Positions 41,416 to 49,686 of a stretch of DNA of 64,000 bases are shown here, piece by piece. The position numbers and the translations under genes are program-made. The stretch is taken from positions 62,001 through 126,000 of the forward strand of contig NZ_LKEU01000050.1 in the NCBI RefSeq assembly GCF_001766835.1. The letters run 5' to 3'. Each line of letters begins with the position of its first letter. Position 1 is the stretch's first letter. The DNA comes from Acetobacterium wieringae. Its GTDB lineage: Bacteria; Bacillota; Clostridia; Eubacteriales; Eubacteriaceae. The notes below the pieces were generated by a model, which was not told the origin of the DNA, did not search any database, and worked only from the letters and a program-made list of their open reading frames with translations.

Positions 41416-41459
41416 ACAGAGCGATGTTCCCGATAATGGAACATCGCTCTGTTTTTTTC
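41416..41459 (+). terminator. Terminator of the HD-GYP gene
   Basis: Stem ACAGAGCGATGTTCC / GGAACATCGCTCTGT with a 7-base loop and seven following T residues. Confidence 0.9.
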
Positions 41460-41492
41460 ATTTAAAAATCCCGGTTGCCAATTCTAATTTCA

Positions 41493-41521
41493 TTGCTATC
41501 CGCTTGATTACATGTTAGAAT
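41493..41521 (+). promoter_or_regulatory. Promoter of potABCD
   Basis: TTGCTA, 17-bp spacer ending TGT, TAGAAT (extended -10), about 115 bp before potA. The leader then contains the palindrome GCTTATCCATAAGC (41538-41551). Confidence 0.5.
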
Positions 41522-41636
41522 AAATTATTGTAATAGTGCTTATCCATAAGCAATGAATCGCTTAATCAACCCTGGGGAAAGCCTGGGGATTTTTTTGCTT
41601 AAATAGATGGTTTCGATACCACGGAGGATTTATGAA

Positions 41637-42701
41637 TTGAAAAAAAATACCGAAAAGATTATACAAGTTAATAACCTGGTTAAACACTATGGGGATAAAA
41701 CCATCATTGATGAAATTAATTTTTCCATCCGCCCCAATGAATTTCTGACCATCCTCGGCCCCAGCGGCTGTGGTAAAACCACCCTGCTGCGAATGATTGG
41801 GGGATTTGAAACCCCGGACTCTGGAGACATTCTTTTTGAAGGACGAACCCTGCTCAATATCCCGGCCAATAAACGGCCGATTAATACGGTTTTTCAGAAA
41901 TATGCCCTGTTCCCCCATTTAAATGTCTATGACAACGTTGCCTTTGGACTAAAAATTCAAAAGAAATCCAAAGACGAAATCGATCGGCTGGTTCAAGAAA
42001 TGCTGCGAATGGTTAATCTTCAGGGCCATGAACAACGGGATGTCAATTCCCTAAGTGGTGGTGAGCAACAACGGGTCGCCATTGCCCGGGCGCTGGTCAA
42101 TCATCCCCAGGTGCTGCTGCTGGACGAGCCCCTGGGAGCCCTGGATCTCAAGCTGCGCAAAAATATGCAACTGGAGCTGAAAAATCTTCAGAAAAAAACC
42201 GGGATCACCTTTATTTACGTCACCCACGATCAGGAAGAAGCAATGACCATGTCCGATACCATCATCATTATGAACCGCGGCCGGATTCAGCAGATCGGCT
42301 CACCGGTGGACATATACAATGAACCCCGAAACGCCTTCGCCGCTGATTTTATTGGCGAAAGCAATATTCTCGAGGCAGTAATGCTTAAAGACTGTCTGGT
42401 TAAACTTCAGGAAGTGGCCATTCCCTGTGTCGATAAAGGCTTTGAGGAAAATGAAGCCGTGCTCACCGTCATCCGTCCGGAAGATATCGAAATTCTCCCC
42501 CCTGGCGTTGGCTTTCTTGATGGTTTCATTGAAACGGTGACCTTTTTGGGGATGCACTATGAAATTGTCATGACCTGTCAGGGCATCAACTGGCTGATTC
42601 ACACCACCCGGGAATTTTTCGCCGGAGACCCAATTAGCATCCAGGTTGACCCCAATAATATTCACATCATGAAAAAGGACAACGACCATGAAATCATTTA
42701 A
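41637..42701 (+). CDS. potA: Spermidine/putrescine ABC transporter ATPase PotA
   Basis: ATPase of the polyamine importer, 354 residues. Walker A is GPSGCGKTT, signature LSGGEQQR, Walker B VLLLDEPLGALD, switch THDQEEAMTMSDTI, and the C-terminal ~90 residues form the TOBE-type regulatory domain (TVIRPEDIEILPPG). The start chosen is TTG, nine bases after GGAGG; a two-codon ORF (ATG AAT TGA) overlaps it, and a more distal in-frame ATG has no ribosome site. It overlaps potB by 14 bp. Confidence 0.93.
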   Translation: MKKNTEKIIQVNNLVKHYGDKTIIDEINFSIRPNEFLTILGPSGCGKTTLLRMIGGFETPDSGDILFEGRTLLNIPANKRPINTVFQKYALFPHLNVYDNVAFGLKIQKKSKDEIDRLVQEMLRMVNLQGHEQRDVNSLSGGEQQRVAIARALVNHPQVLLLDEPLGALDLKLRKNMQLELKNLQKKTGITFIYVTHDQEEAMTMSDTIIIMNRGRIQQIGSPVDIYNEPRNAFAADFIGESNILEAVMLKDCLVKLQEVAIPCVDKGFEENEAVLTVIRPEDIEILPPGVGFLDGFIETVTFLGMHYEIVMTCQGINWLIHTTREFFAGDPISIQVDPNNIHIMKKDNDHEII

Positions 42702-43533
42702 GGAATACATCGCCTATCCCTATGGTCTGTGGATGCTGATTTTTATTGCGGTTCCGCTGTTGGTGGTGATCTGGTTCAGCTTTTTATCCAACCCGGATTT
42801 TAAGGCCGGGATCTACACCTTTACTTTGGAAAACTATCAGCAGTTTATGGATCCAGTGTATCTGGAATTATTATACCGCTCGTTTTTATATGCCGTCATT
42901 GCTACCCTGATCTGTTTTCTGATTGCCTATCCTCTGGGTAACCTGATCGTTTCCCTACCCGGCCATCGCCAAAATATGATGATTGTGTTGATGATCATTC
43001 CCATGTGGGTCAATTTTTTGTTGCGTACCTACGCCTGGATGGTCCTGCTTAGCGGCAGCGGTTTGATCTCCCAATTTTTCAGGCTGCTGGGCTTCCGGGA
43101 TGTCAGTCTGCTGTACACCCAATCAGCGGTGATTCTAGGCATGGTTTATAACTTTTTTCCCTACATGCTGTTACCCATTTACACGTCCTTAAAAAAAATC
43201 GACCCGGATTTATTGCGGGCCGCCACCGATCTGGGGGCTAACCATTTCCAGATGTTTCTAAAAATCAAGATACCGCTCAGTCTGCCCGGAATTGTTTCCG
43301 GCTGTATGATGGTCTTTATGCCAGCAGTCAGCACCTTTGTCATTTCAAACCTTTTGGGCGGCGGCAAATACATGCTGATTGGTAATCTCATTGAACAGCA
43401 GTTTTTAACCCTGAACAACTGGAACTTCGGCTCAGCAATATCAATGGTTCTGATGACGATAATCTTTCTGGTTCTCGGTATTGCCCGTTTAATTACCGGG
43501 AAAGAACTTGACACTGGAGGGCAGCTGCTATGA
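42688..43533 (+). CDS. potB: Spermidine/putrescine ABC transporter permease PotB
   Basis: First membrane subunit of the polyamine importer, 281 residues with six helices. The EAA loop is LLRAATDLGANHFQMFLKIK followed by IPLSLPGIVSG, typical of PotB. It starts inside the end of potA and ends with ATGA overlapping the potC start, so potA, potB and potC are translationally coupled. Confidence 0.95.
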   Translation: MKSFKEYIAYPYGLWMLIFIAVPLLVVIWFSFLSNPDFKAGIYTFTLENYQQFMDPVYLELLYRSFLYAVIATLICFLIAYPLGNLIVSLPGHRQNMMIVLMIIPMWVNFLLRTYAWMVLLSGSGLISQFFRLLGFRDVSLLYTQSAVILGMVYNFFPYMLLPIYTSLKKIDPDLLRAATDLGANHFQMFLKIKIPLSLPGIVSGCMMVFMPAVSTFVISNLLGGGKYMLIGNLIEQQFLTLNNWNFGSAISMVLMTIIFLVLGIARLITGKELDTGGQLL

Positions 43534-44309
43534 GAAAGTTCTTTAAAAACCTGGCCTTTGGTCTGATCCTGCTGTTTTTATACGCCCCGATTCTGGTATT
43601 GATTATTTATTCCTTCAATGATTCAAAAATCATGGGGCCCTGGGCTGGCTTTACCCTGAAATGGTATGTGATGCTTTTTCAGGATCGCTACATCCTCCAG
43701 GCCTTATATTATACCCTGATCATTGCCGTAGTAGCCACCACTGTTTCCACCCTTGTGGGAACAGTCTCAGCTCTGGGCATTTATCGGATGCGTTCTAAAC
43801 TGAAACGCCCCTACCTGTTGCTCAATAACATTCCGGTGCTGGTACCGGATATTGTCATGGGGATCACCCTGATGTCGCTGTTTATTTTTATTGGCATGAA
43901 AATGGGCCTTACCACCATCATTATTGCCCACATCACCTTTTGTATTCCCTATGTGATCCTGGCGGTGCTGCCCCGGTTTAACCGGCTGCCGGAAAATATT
44001 TTCGAGGCCGCCCTGGATCTCGGTGCAACGCCTCGACAGGCTTTCTGGAAGGTACTGTTCCCGGAAATTCTACCCGGTGTGACCTCCGGCGCCCTGATTG
44101 CCTTTACCCTATCCATTGATGATTTTGTCATCAGTTTTTTTACGGCTGGCAACGGGGTCAGTAACCTGTCCATCACCATCTACTCCATGGCCAAGGCTGG
44201 CATCAACCCCAAAATCAATGCCTTGTCAACCATTATGTTCGGATGTATCATGGTCTTGTTAGTCCTAATCAACATCCGCAGTGAAAAAGGGATTAAAAAT
44301 ATTCAATAA
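43530..44309 (+). CDS. potC: Spermidine/putrescine ABC transporter permease PotC
   Basis: Second membrane subunit, 259 residues. It opens with RKFFKNLAFGLILLFLYAPI and the family-typical YSFNDSKIMGPWAGFTLKWY, and its EAA loop is IFEAALDLGATPRQAFWKVL followed by FPEILPGVTSGA. Its start overlaps the potB stop by four bases (ATGA) with GGAGGG upstream; potD follows after 19 bp. Confidence 0.95.
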   Translation: MRKFFKNLAFGLILLFLYAPILVLIIYSFNDSKIMGPWAGFTLKWYVMLFQDRYILQALYYTLIIAVVATTVSTLVGTVSALGIYRMRSKLKRPYLLLNNIPVLVPDIVMGITLMSLFIFIGMKMGLTTIIIAHITFCIPYVILAVLPRFNRLPENIFEAALDLGATPRQAFWKVLFPEILPGVTSGALIAFTLSIDDFVISFFTAGNGVSNLSITIYSMAKAGINPKINALSTIMFGCIMVLLVLINIRSEKGIKNIQ

Positions 44310-44328
44310 AGCTTATGAGGAGAAAAGA

Positions 44329-45369
44329 ATGAAAAAAATCGTATTAATTTTTGTCTTACTGTGTCTGCCCTTTCTGGCTGGTGGCTGCGGGTCTGATGAT
44401 CGGGCCGAGCTGACGGTTTATAACTGGGGTGACTATATGGATCCGGAGGTGATCGCTCAGTTTGAAGAAGAATACAATTGCCGGGTCAATTATGAAACCT
44501 TTACCTCCAATGAAGACATGTATGTCAAGGTCAAAAACTCATCTGACACCTACGATGTCCTGGTGCCTTCTGATTATATGATTGAACGGTTGATCCAGGA
44601 AGAAATGCTCCGACCGATCACAAAAGACAATATCCCTAATCTGGCCAATATCGATGCTTCGGCCCAGAATCTGGCCTTTGACCCCGGCAATCAATACTCG
44701 GTACCTTATTTTTACGGGGTTCTGGGAATTGTTTATAACACGGCGCAAGTCACCGACCCGGTGGACAGCTGGAATCTGCTCTGGAACGACAAGTACGCTT
44801 CCAAAATTCTAATGTACGACAGCATCCGCGACAGTATGGGCGTCTCGCTGAAGCGATTGGGTTTCTCCATGAATGAAACCAGTGAAGCCAATATCAATGC
44901 CGCCCGGGATGCCCTGATTGCCCAGAAACCGCTGGTGATGGCTTATGTCACCGATAATGTCAAGAGCTTAATGGCCAGCGGTGATGCGGCCATGGCAGTG
45001 GTTTACTCCGGCGATGCGGCGATTATCATGAGTGAGACCGACAGTCTTGATTTTGCGGTTCCCAAGGAAGGTTCCAATGCCTTCTACGATAATTTTGTTA
45101 TTCCCAAAAATGCCAAAAACCCGGAATTAGCCGAACAATTCATCAATTTTATGCTGACTCCGGAAATTGCCGCCAAAAATATTGAATATGTCGGTTACTC
45201 CTCACCCAACGCTCCGGCCCTGGCCCTACTGGATGCCAGCTGGTCTGAAAATGCCGGTTTTAACATCAGCAAAGAAGATCTGGCCCGCAGCGAAATCTTT
45301 AAAGATCTCCCCAATGATGTGATGGAGATTTACAACCGGGCCTGGACCGAGATAAACGTATCCAAATAA
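44329..45369 (+). CDS. potD: Spermidine/putrescine-binding lipoprotein PotD
   Basis: Periplasmic-type binding protein of the polyamine importer, 346 residues, anchored as a lipoprotein (lipobox LAGGC). The mature protein begins with the PotD block LTVYNWGDYMDPEVIAQFEE, then YDVLVPSDYMIERLIQEEML, and MAVVYSGDAA later. GAGGAG precedes the ATG. It ends the operon; a terminator follows. Spermidine versus putrescine preference cannot be judged. Confidence 0.95.
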   Translation: MKKIVLIFVLLCLPFLAGGCGSDDRAELTVYNWGDYMDPEVIAQFEEEYNCRVNYETFTSNEDMYVKVKNSSDTYDVLVPSDYMIERLIQEEMLRPITKDNIPNLANIDASAQNLAFDPGNQYSVPYFYGVLGIVYNTAQVTDPVDSWNLLWNDKYASKILMYDSIRDSMGVSLKRLGFSMNETSEANINAARDALIAQKPLVMAYVTDNVKSLMASGDAAMAVVYSGDAAIIMSETDSLDFAVPKEGSNAFYDNFVIPKNAKNPELAEQFINFMLTPEIAAKNIEYVGYSSPNAPALALLDASWSENAGFNISKEDLARSEIFKDLPNDVMEIYNRAWTEINVSK

Positions 45370-45377
45370 TATAAAAC

Positions 45378-45427
45378 AAAAGAACAACCTTTCCGGAGAT
45401 TATTTTTCCGGGAGGGTTGTTCTTTTC
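45378..45427. terminator. Bidirectional terminator between potD and the antiporter gene
   Basis: Stem AAAGAACAACC / GGTTGTTCTTT, with an inner CGG / CCG pair, A-run before and T-run after, serving convergent genes on both strands. Confidence 0.8.
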
Positions 45428-45460
45428 TTGTGTTATTACGTTATTACGTTTTCACCCTTA

Positions 45461-46756
45461 TTATTTCAATCGCTCATATGCCTTACCCACGGTGAGTCCC
45501 TGAAATACCGTGGTAAACAGCACAATGGCATAGGTGGCAATCAGAAAAATGCTGTAGGTATCCGCCGCCAGCGAAGTCCCCGTACCCATGACCAGTGCCA
45601 GACAAAGCCCTCCTTTTAAGCCAGCCCAGGTGAAAAATACTGTAAAACTGAATTTTGACATTTTTAATGGTAGATTTTTTACAAAGACCACATTTCCGAA
45701 TACACCAGCGGTTCGGGCGATAGTATTGATTAATATTGAACCAATCAGAATGATCAAAATCCCAACATTGGAGAATCCTTCGAGATTGCGGATATCCACA
45801 AACAAAAGCCCTACCAGTAAAAACAGAACCCCATTTAACAGGTTATCGATCACTCCCCAGAAATCATAAAACAGGTCATGGATTTCCTGGATTTCCTCAT
45901 CCATCCCCCGTTTTTGCAAGCGGGCAATTCCGGTAGCGTAAAAGAGTCCGCAGATGACGGCCGCGATCGGCCCGGAAAAACCGAGATATTCGCAGATCAG
46001 ATAAGCCGTCATCACCGTTAGAATACTGGTAAAGATTTTAATATATCGGTTTTTGGTCTGTTTAAAGACCACTGACAACAACAGTGCAACGATCAGTCCA
46101 ACCGCCACCGCCCCTAGAATATCGGCAAACAGCCCCCAGACAAAGCTGACCAGGGTCAGTTCGGTGCCGGTTTGTTCAAGAATACTCATCAGGGTGGCAA
46201 AAATTGCCACCGCTACCCCATCGTTAAACAGTGACTCGCCTTCAATAATCAAAGACAATCGGTGGGGCAGGCCCACCTTGCTGAGGATGCTCATGGCTGA
46301 AATGGGATCTGATGGCGACACAATCGATCCCAGAATCAAGGCCTCCAGAAAACTCATGTTTAGCTGAAATAAATAGGCCAATCCGTAAAAAAGACTGCCA
46401 TAAATAAGAATTGATACCATCGTTCCAATGATTGCCATTCTACCAATTAAAAACTTATCCTCATCAAAGTCATTGAATTTAATCCGAGAGGCGCCGCTAA
46501 AAAGCATGAAACATAGAACCCCGTGAATCAGAAAATCATTGAAATTGAACTGCTTGACCAGATCCAGCAATTCTTCCGGCAATGTCAAGGCATGCAGCTG
46601 TTGAAGCAGGATCAGAATCAGACAAAAACCGAATCCAAAAACGACCAATCCAATTTCATAGGGTAGTTTGATTGTTTTTTCATTGATAAAGCTAAAGACC
46701 ACCACCAAAAAAAGCACCACCGTAAATAGAATCAGCAGTTCATTAAAATTATACAT
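45461..46756 (-). CDS. Sodium/proton antiporter (CPA1 family)
   Basis: Cation:proton antiporter of 431 residues with about twelve helices, of the NhaP/YjcE type. Recognisable regions are SPSDPISAMSILSKVGLPHR and IEGESLFNDGVAVAIFATLM, which contain the CPA1 ion-site motifs (the ND of LFNDG), and TWAGLKGGLCLALVM. It exchanges Na+ (or K+) for protons at the membrane, which would matter in an acetogen relying on a sodium-motive force; that link is inference. Convergent with potD; a SHOCT-domain gene lies upstream in the same direction with a 14-bp gap. Confidence 0.9.
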   Translation of the reverse strand: MYNFNELLILFTVVLFLVVVFSFINEKTIKLPYEIGLVVFGFGFCLILILLQQLHALTLPEELLDLVKQFNFNDFLIHGVLCFMLFSGASRIKFNDFDEDKFLIGRMAIIGTMVSILIYGSLFYGLAYLFQLNMSFLEALILGSIVSPSDPISAMSILSKVGLPHRLSLIIEGESLFNDGVAVAIFATLMSILEQTGTELTLVSFVWGLFADILGAVAVGLIVALLLSVVFKQTKNRYIKIFTSILTVMTAYLICEYLGFSGPIAAVICGLFYATGIARLQKRGMDEEIQEIHDLFYDFWGVIDNLLNGVLFLLVGLLFVDIRNLEGFSNVGILIILIGSILINTIARTAGVFGNVVFVKNLPLKMSKFSFTVFFTWAGLKGGLCLALVMGTGTSLAADTYSIFLIATYAIVLFTTVFQGLTVGKAYERLK

Positions 46757-46770
46757 CGATCTGTTATCCG

Positions 46771-47073
46771 TTAAACGCCTAAAATTTGTCGCTTCTTGGC
46801 CTCAAACTCCTGTTGCGTTAGGATTCCCTGATCACGAAGCTGACCCAGCTTGGCTAATTGAGCCAGTTGTTCGTCAAAATCCACATCCTGCTGGTAGCTT
46901 TGCTGCTGAGAAACCTGCTGCTGTTGATAGGCTTGTTGCTGTTGCTGAGCATAAGCCTGCTGATCTTTTTGGGCAAACCGCTGGGCCTGGCGACGACTGA
47001 CATTATTTGATACGGCTGTGGCCGTTCCAGCCACAACGGCAGTTCTGGCTACTCCTCTTAATAATCCGGCCAT
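46771..47073 (-). CDS. SHOCT domain protein, glutamine-rich
   Basis: Small protein of 100 residues. An N-terminal short hydrophobic stretch (GVARTAVVAGTATAVS) is followed by a glutamine-rich low-complexity part (QQQQQAYQQQQVSQQQ) and a C-terminal SHOCT domain (LGQLRDQGILTQQEFEAKK), a short helical pair thought to mediate oligomerisation. It abuts the DUF6325 gene, a pairing seen in many Gram-positive and actinobacterial genomes. Function unknown; envelope or stress response is suggested by the neighbours only. Confidence 0.85.
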   Translation of the reverse strand: MAGLLRGVARTAVVAGTATAVSNNVSRRQAQRFAQKDQQAYAQQQQQAYQQQQVSQQQSYQQDVDFDEQLAQLAKLGQLRDQGILTQQEFEAKKRQILGV

Positions 47074-47493
47074 TTAATTTTCCTCCTCTTCATCCAATTC
47101 GGCGGCGGCATCCGGATGGATTCGCCCTTCTGAAACCAGTTTTCCATTAGCATTAATCAGGGCCCGTTTAAGATCCTTTGCCCATAATTGTTCAATGATC
47201 AATAACCCGGCGGCGTTGTTGGGTGCCAGTACCTCACCAACTTCTTCGGTATCTTCCATGGAAATCAACCCCGCTTTTTCCCGGTGCAGAGCAGCAATGG
47301 ATTGGGCCAGTTCACCATCCAGATTATTCAGTTCCAATGACACTACATTCCCGTTCTCATCTTTTAGAATCACCGCCAGATCAAGTACGTTGATTATTTT
47401 CTTGCTGACCGCATCGGTTAAGGCACTCAGCACCTCTCCTTTAAACTGGTTCCCTTCAAACTCCAAAACAATGTAATCAATTGGACCACGCAT
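47074..47493 (-). CDS. DUF6325-like protein
   Basis: Acidic cytoplasmic protein of 139 residues (C-terminus DEEEEN). The conserved blocks are MRGPIDYIVLEFEGNQFKGE, LALAVIL-like (VLDLAVILKDENGNV), and NAAGLLIIEQLWAKDLKRAL, as in DUF6325 family members paired with SHOCT proteins. Its stop is one base from the SHOCT start. Function unknown. The leader carries a 7-bp inverted repeat and a copy of the TGTATWTCGCAAT element, so it may be regulated together with the second methyltransferase operon. Confidence 0.75.
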   Translation of the reverse strand: MRGPIDYIVLEFEGNQFKGEVLSALTDAVSKKIINVLDLAVILKDENGNVVSLELNNLDGELAQSIAALHREKAGLISMEDTEEVGEVLAPNNAAGLLIIEQLWAKDLKRALINANGKLVSEGRIHPDAAAELDEEEEN

Positions 47494-47507
47494 CTGTTTC
47501 TCCCTTC

Positions 47508-47527
47508 TGTATATCGCAATGATATAC
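47508..47527. promoter_or_regulatory. Operator-like element, copy 3 (TGTATATCGCAAT)
   Basis: Inverted repeat GTATATC / GATATAC around GCAAT, 15 bp before the DUF6325 start. It matches operator copies 1 and 2 at 12 of 13 positions. Confidence 0.5.
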
Positions 47528-47694
47528 GATCCATGTTTTTATTTTAAATTCTTGTATACTACTTTTTTATTTACCCAATAAAACGTTTTTTCACAAAAAT
47601 AATTTTTTTGTTTTAATTTATTAAAAATGGGCATTATATTAATAGCATTTATAGATCAGCTTATTGAAATTATTTTTAACCTGGAGGTAGAAAA

Positions 47695-48240
47695 ATGGAA
47701 AACGTTGTAGGTAATGTAACAAAAGGCCATAAAGGTCTGGGAATCGCAGCTTCAATTATTATGGTTCTGCTTGGAATCGGGGTCTTTATTGCACCGCAGT
47801 TCTTTGTCAACATGATGATCTGGATCTTCGTTATTGGGTTAATGATTTACGGTGTTTTTATGATTTATGACTATGCCAAAAGTGAAGTTAAAAATGGCTG
47901 GAGCCTGACTTCCGGAATCATGGCCGTCATTCTTGGTTTTCTGCTTGTCTTTGCACCAGCTTTGGCCCGGGCTGAGACTTTCGGATTTATGCTGGCCTTT
48001 ATGACCTTATTCACCGGCATTAATCAGATCACCGCATCTTCGGTAATGAAAAAGCAGGGCGGTTCTGGTACCGGCTGGCTACTGGCAGCTGGGATCATCA
48101 ATACCATCCTGGGTTTCTTCTTCCTCTTTAATCCCTATGTTATGCTGTTTGCATTCTCAATCATTGCCGGGATTTATTTAATCGTTGGTGGAATTGCCCT
48201 ATTTGCCTCCACCATGTCAAGCCATCCTGCAGAGCAATAA
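47695..48240 (+). CDS. HdeD-like DUF308 membrane protein
   Basis: Integral membrane protein of 181 residues with six helices arranged as repeated two-helix units, typical of HdeD/DUF308 (GIGVFIAPQFFVNMMIWIFV; GFLLVFAPALARAETFGF; LGFFFLFNPYVMLFAFSI). HdeD is an acid-stress membrane protein in enterobacteria, but the activity of this family is unknown. GGAGG lies upstream of the ATG. It is divergent from the DUF6325/SHOCT/antiporter genes, perhaps a stress-linked cluster. Confidence 0.88.
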   Translation: MENVVGNVTKGHKGLGIAASIIMVLLGIGVFIAPQFFVNMMIWIFVIGLMIYGVFMIYDYAKSEVKNGWSLTSGIMAVILGFLLVFAPALARAETFGFMLAFMTLFTGINQITASSVMKKQGGSGTGWLLAAGIINTILGFFFLFNPYVMLFAFSIIAGIYLIVGGIALFASTMSSHPAEQ

Positions 48241-48280
48241 GTATTGTATCCAAAAACTGTTACTTTTTTGTATACGCTTT

Positions 48281-48318
48281 AAAAAAAGATCTGAGCTCAG
48301 CGCCCAGATCTTTTTTTA
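48281..48318. terminator. Bidirectional terminator between the HdeD-like and ClC genes
   Basis: AAAAAAAGATCTG / CAGATCTTTTTTT stem with an inner GC pair; A- and T-runs on both sides serve the two convergent genes. Confidence 0.85.
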
Positions 48319-49548
48319 TTCTGTTTGATCAAGTCCCAAAAATCCCGGAACCGGAATGGCGCTACCAATCACTGCGCCAATCACCAGTGGAATAATCGCA
48401 CTCAGGGGAAACATAATCAGCAATAATAAAATTACCGCCAATGGTTTTCGAAGGATTGCTCCGGTGAGACCAGAAGCAACCACAGCCACACAAAAAATGG
48501 GATCGATGGGTAGTAAAATCGCAAACGCATAGCCAATTGCTGCCCCGGAAAAAATTACCGGGAAAATATGGCCACCCCGCCAGCCCAGTTCCAAACAGAT
48601 ATTGGTGATCAGCAGTTTGACAATGGCAGTTACAAAGAGTAGCCCGACACCAATGCTTTCCCAGCCCGTCATCAGTCCCGTCATCTGGTGTTCTCCGGAA
48701 AACATGGTGTAGGGTAAAAATATCCCCACCCCGCCGAGAATCACACCGGCTACCACCGCTTTTACCACCACTTTATCTTTAAGCGGATGAATGGCTTTTT
48801 TGACAATGCTCTTAAAGATGAAATAAAGCATCCCCAACAGACTCCCTGCCAGAGCCAGGGGAATCACCAGTGTCCATTCATTGGTTCCCAGGGTTTTTAT
48901 CTCCGGAAAATTTCCCAGACCCGGTCCGCCACCGATTGCATGGGACAATAACCGATATGCCCCCAGCCCACCAAGAATTCCCACAAAATACAATAAGATC
49001 TTGGTATTTTTGGGTATTTTTTTTACACTGCCGTCATCCTCAATCTGATTGACAAACCCAAATAAGGGTGAATTAAAAATGACGCCAATGGTGGCTGCCA
49101 TCCCAATTTCGGCGATTTCATCCACTTCTGCCAGGGCAAATTTGAGTTTGTCGGAAAACCAGAAACATAAGCCTACGATAACCCCGGAAAGCCCGGCTTC
49201 CGGCCCCAGACTGCCACCGAAAACCAACGGCAACAGTGCCGCCATCCCAACAATATGGAGATTATTATAGGGAACCTTTTCTCCGCTTTTTACCTCCGCC
49301 ATGATTTCCGAAAGTTCTCTGGGATAGGGGCCAAAGCGTTTTTCCCATAAGCCGACCAGCACCCCTCCCAGCGCACAAACCACCAGCGGATAAACAGTTA
49401 AATTTATATTTTCCGGGATAACATGCCAGATAATTTCAATGCCGTGATTTAATAAAAAGAGAATCAGCCAGGTGATCCCCCCAATGATCCCGCCTAAAAA
49501 ACCAACAACCAGAATCATCACCAGGTTCTTTTTCATCTCAAGCCACAC
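48316..49548 (-). CDS. ClC-family chloride channel/transporter
   Basis: Membrane protein of 410 residues and about ten to twelve helices in the ClC fold. ClC landmarks are visible as GGSLGPEAGLSGVIVG, in the position of the GREGP selectivity motif, and WRGGHIFPVIFSGAAIGYAF late in the chain, the counterpart of GGxFxP. The conserved glutamate (GPEAG) is kept, which suggests H+-coupled exchange rather than a simple channel. It starts at GTG with GGAGGTG upstream. Anion specificity (chloride or fluoride) is not evident; the motif differs from fluoride-specific ClCF, so chloride is assumed. Confidence 0.85.
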   Translation of the reverse strand: MWLEMKKNLVMILVVGFLGGIIGGITWLILFLLNHGIEIIWHVIPENINLTVYPLVVCALGGVLVGLWEKRFGPYPRELSEIMAEVKSGEKVPYNNLHIVGMAALLPLVFGGSLGPEAGLSGVIVGLCFWFSDKLKFALAEVDEIAEIGMAATIGVIFNSPLFGFVNQIEDDGSVKKIPKNTKILLYFVGILGGLGAYRLLSHAIGGGPGLGNFPEIKTLGTNEWTLVIPLALAGSLLGMLYFIFKSIVKKAIHPLKDKVVVKAVVAGVILGGVGIFLPYTMFSGEHQMTGLMTGWESIGVGLLFVTAIVKLLITNICLELGWRGGHIFPVIFSGAAIGYAFAILLPIDPIFCVAVVASGLTGAILRKPLAVILLLLIMFPLSAIIPLVIGAVIGSAIPVPGFLGLDQTE

Positions 49549-49686
49549 GTTTCACCTCCAGATGCGTTCCCGTCACAAAGCGCCCGCTTGTTACCCGTCG
49601 CCAATGACGTTATTAAAGTCATTATACCCTAAATTTACCCAAACTCGCAATCGCATCCATCAGTTTTAAAATTAGTACCACCACGG

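Noticed and set aside
45461..47493. Toxin-antitoxin or phage module among the small genes
   Set aside because: The SHOCT, DUF6325 and antiporter genes have no toxin or phage features.
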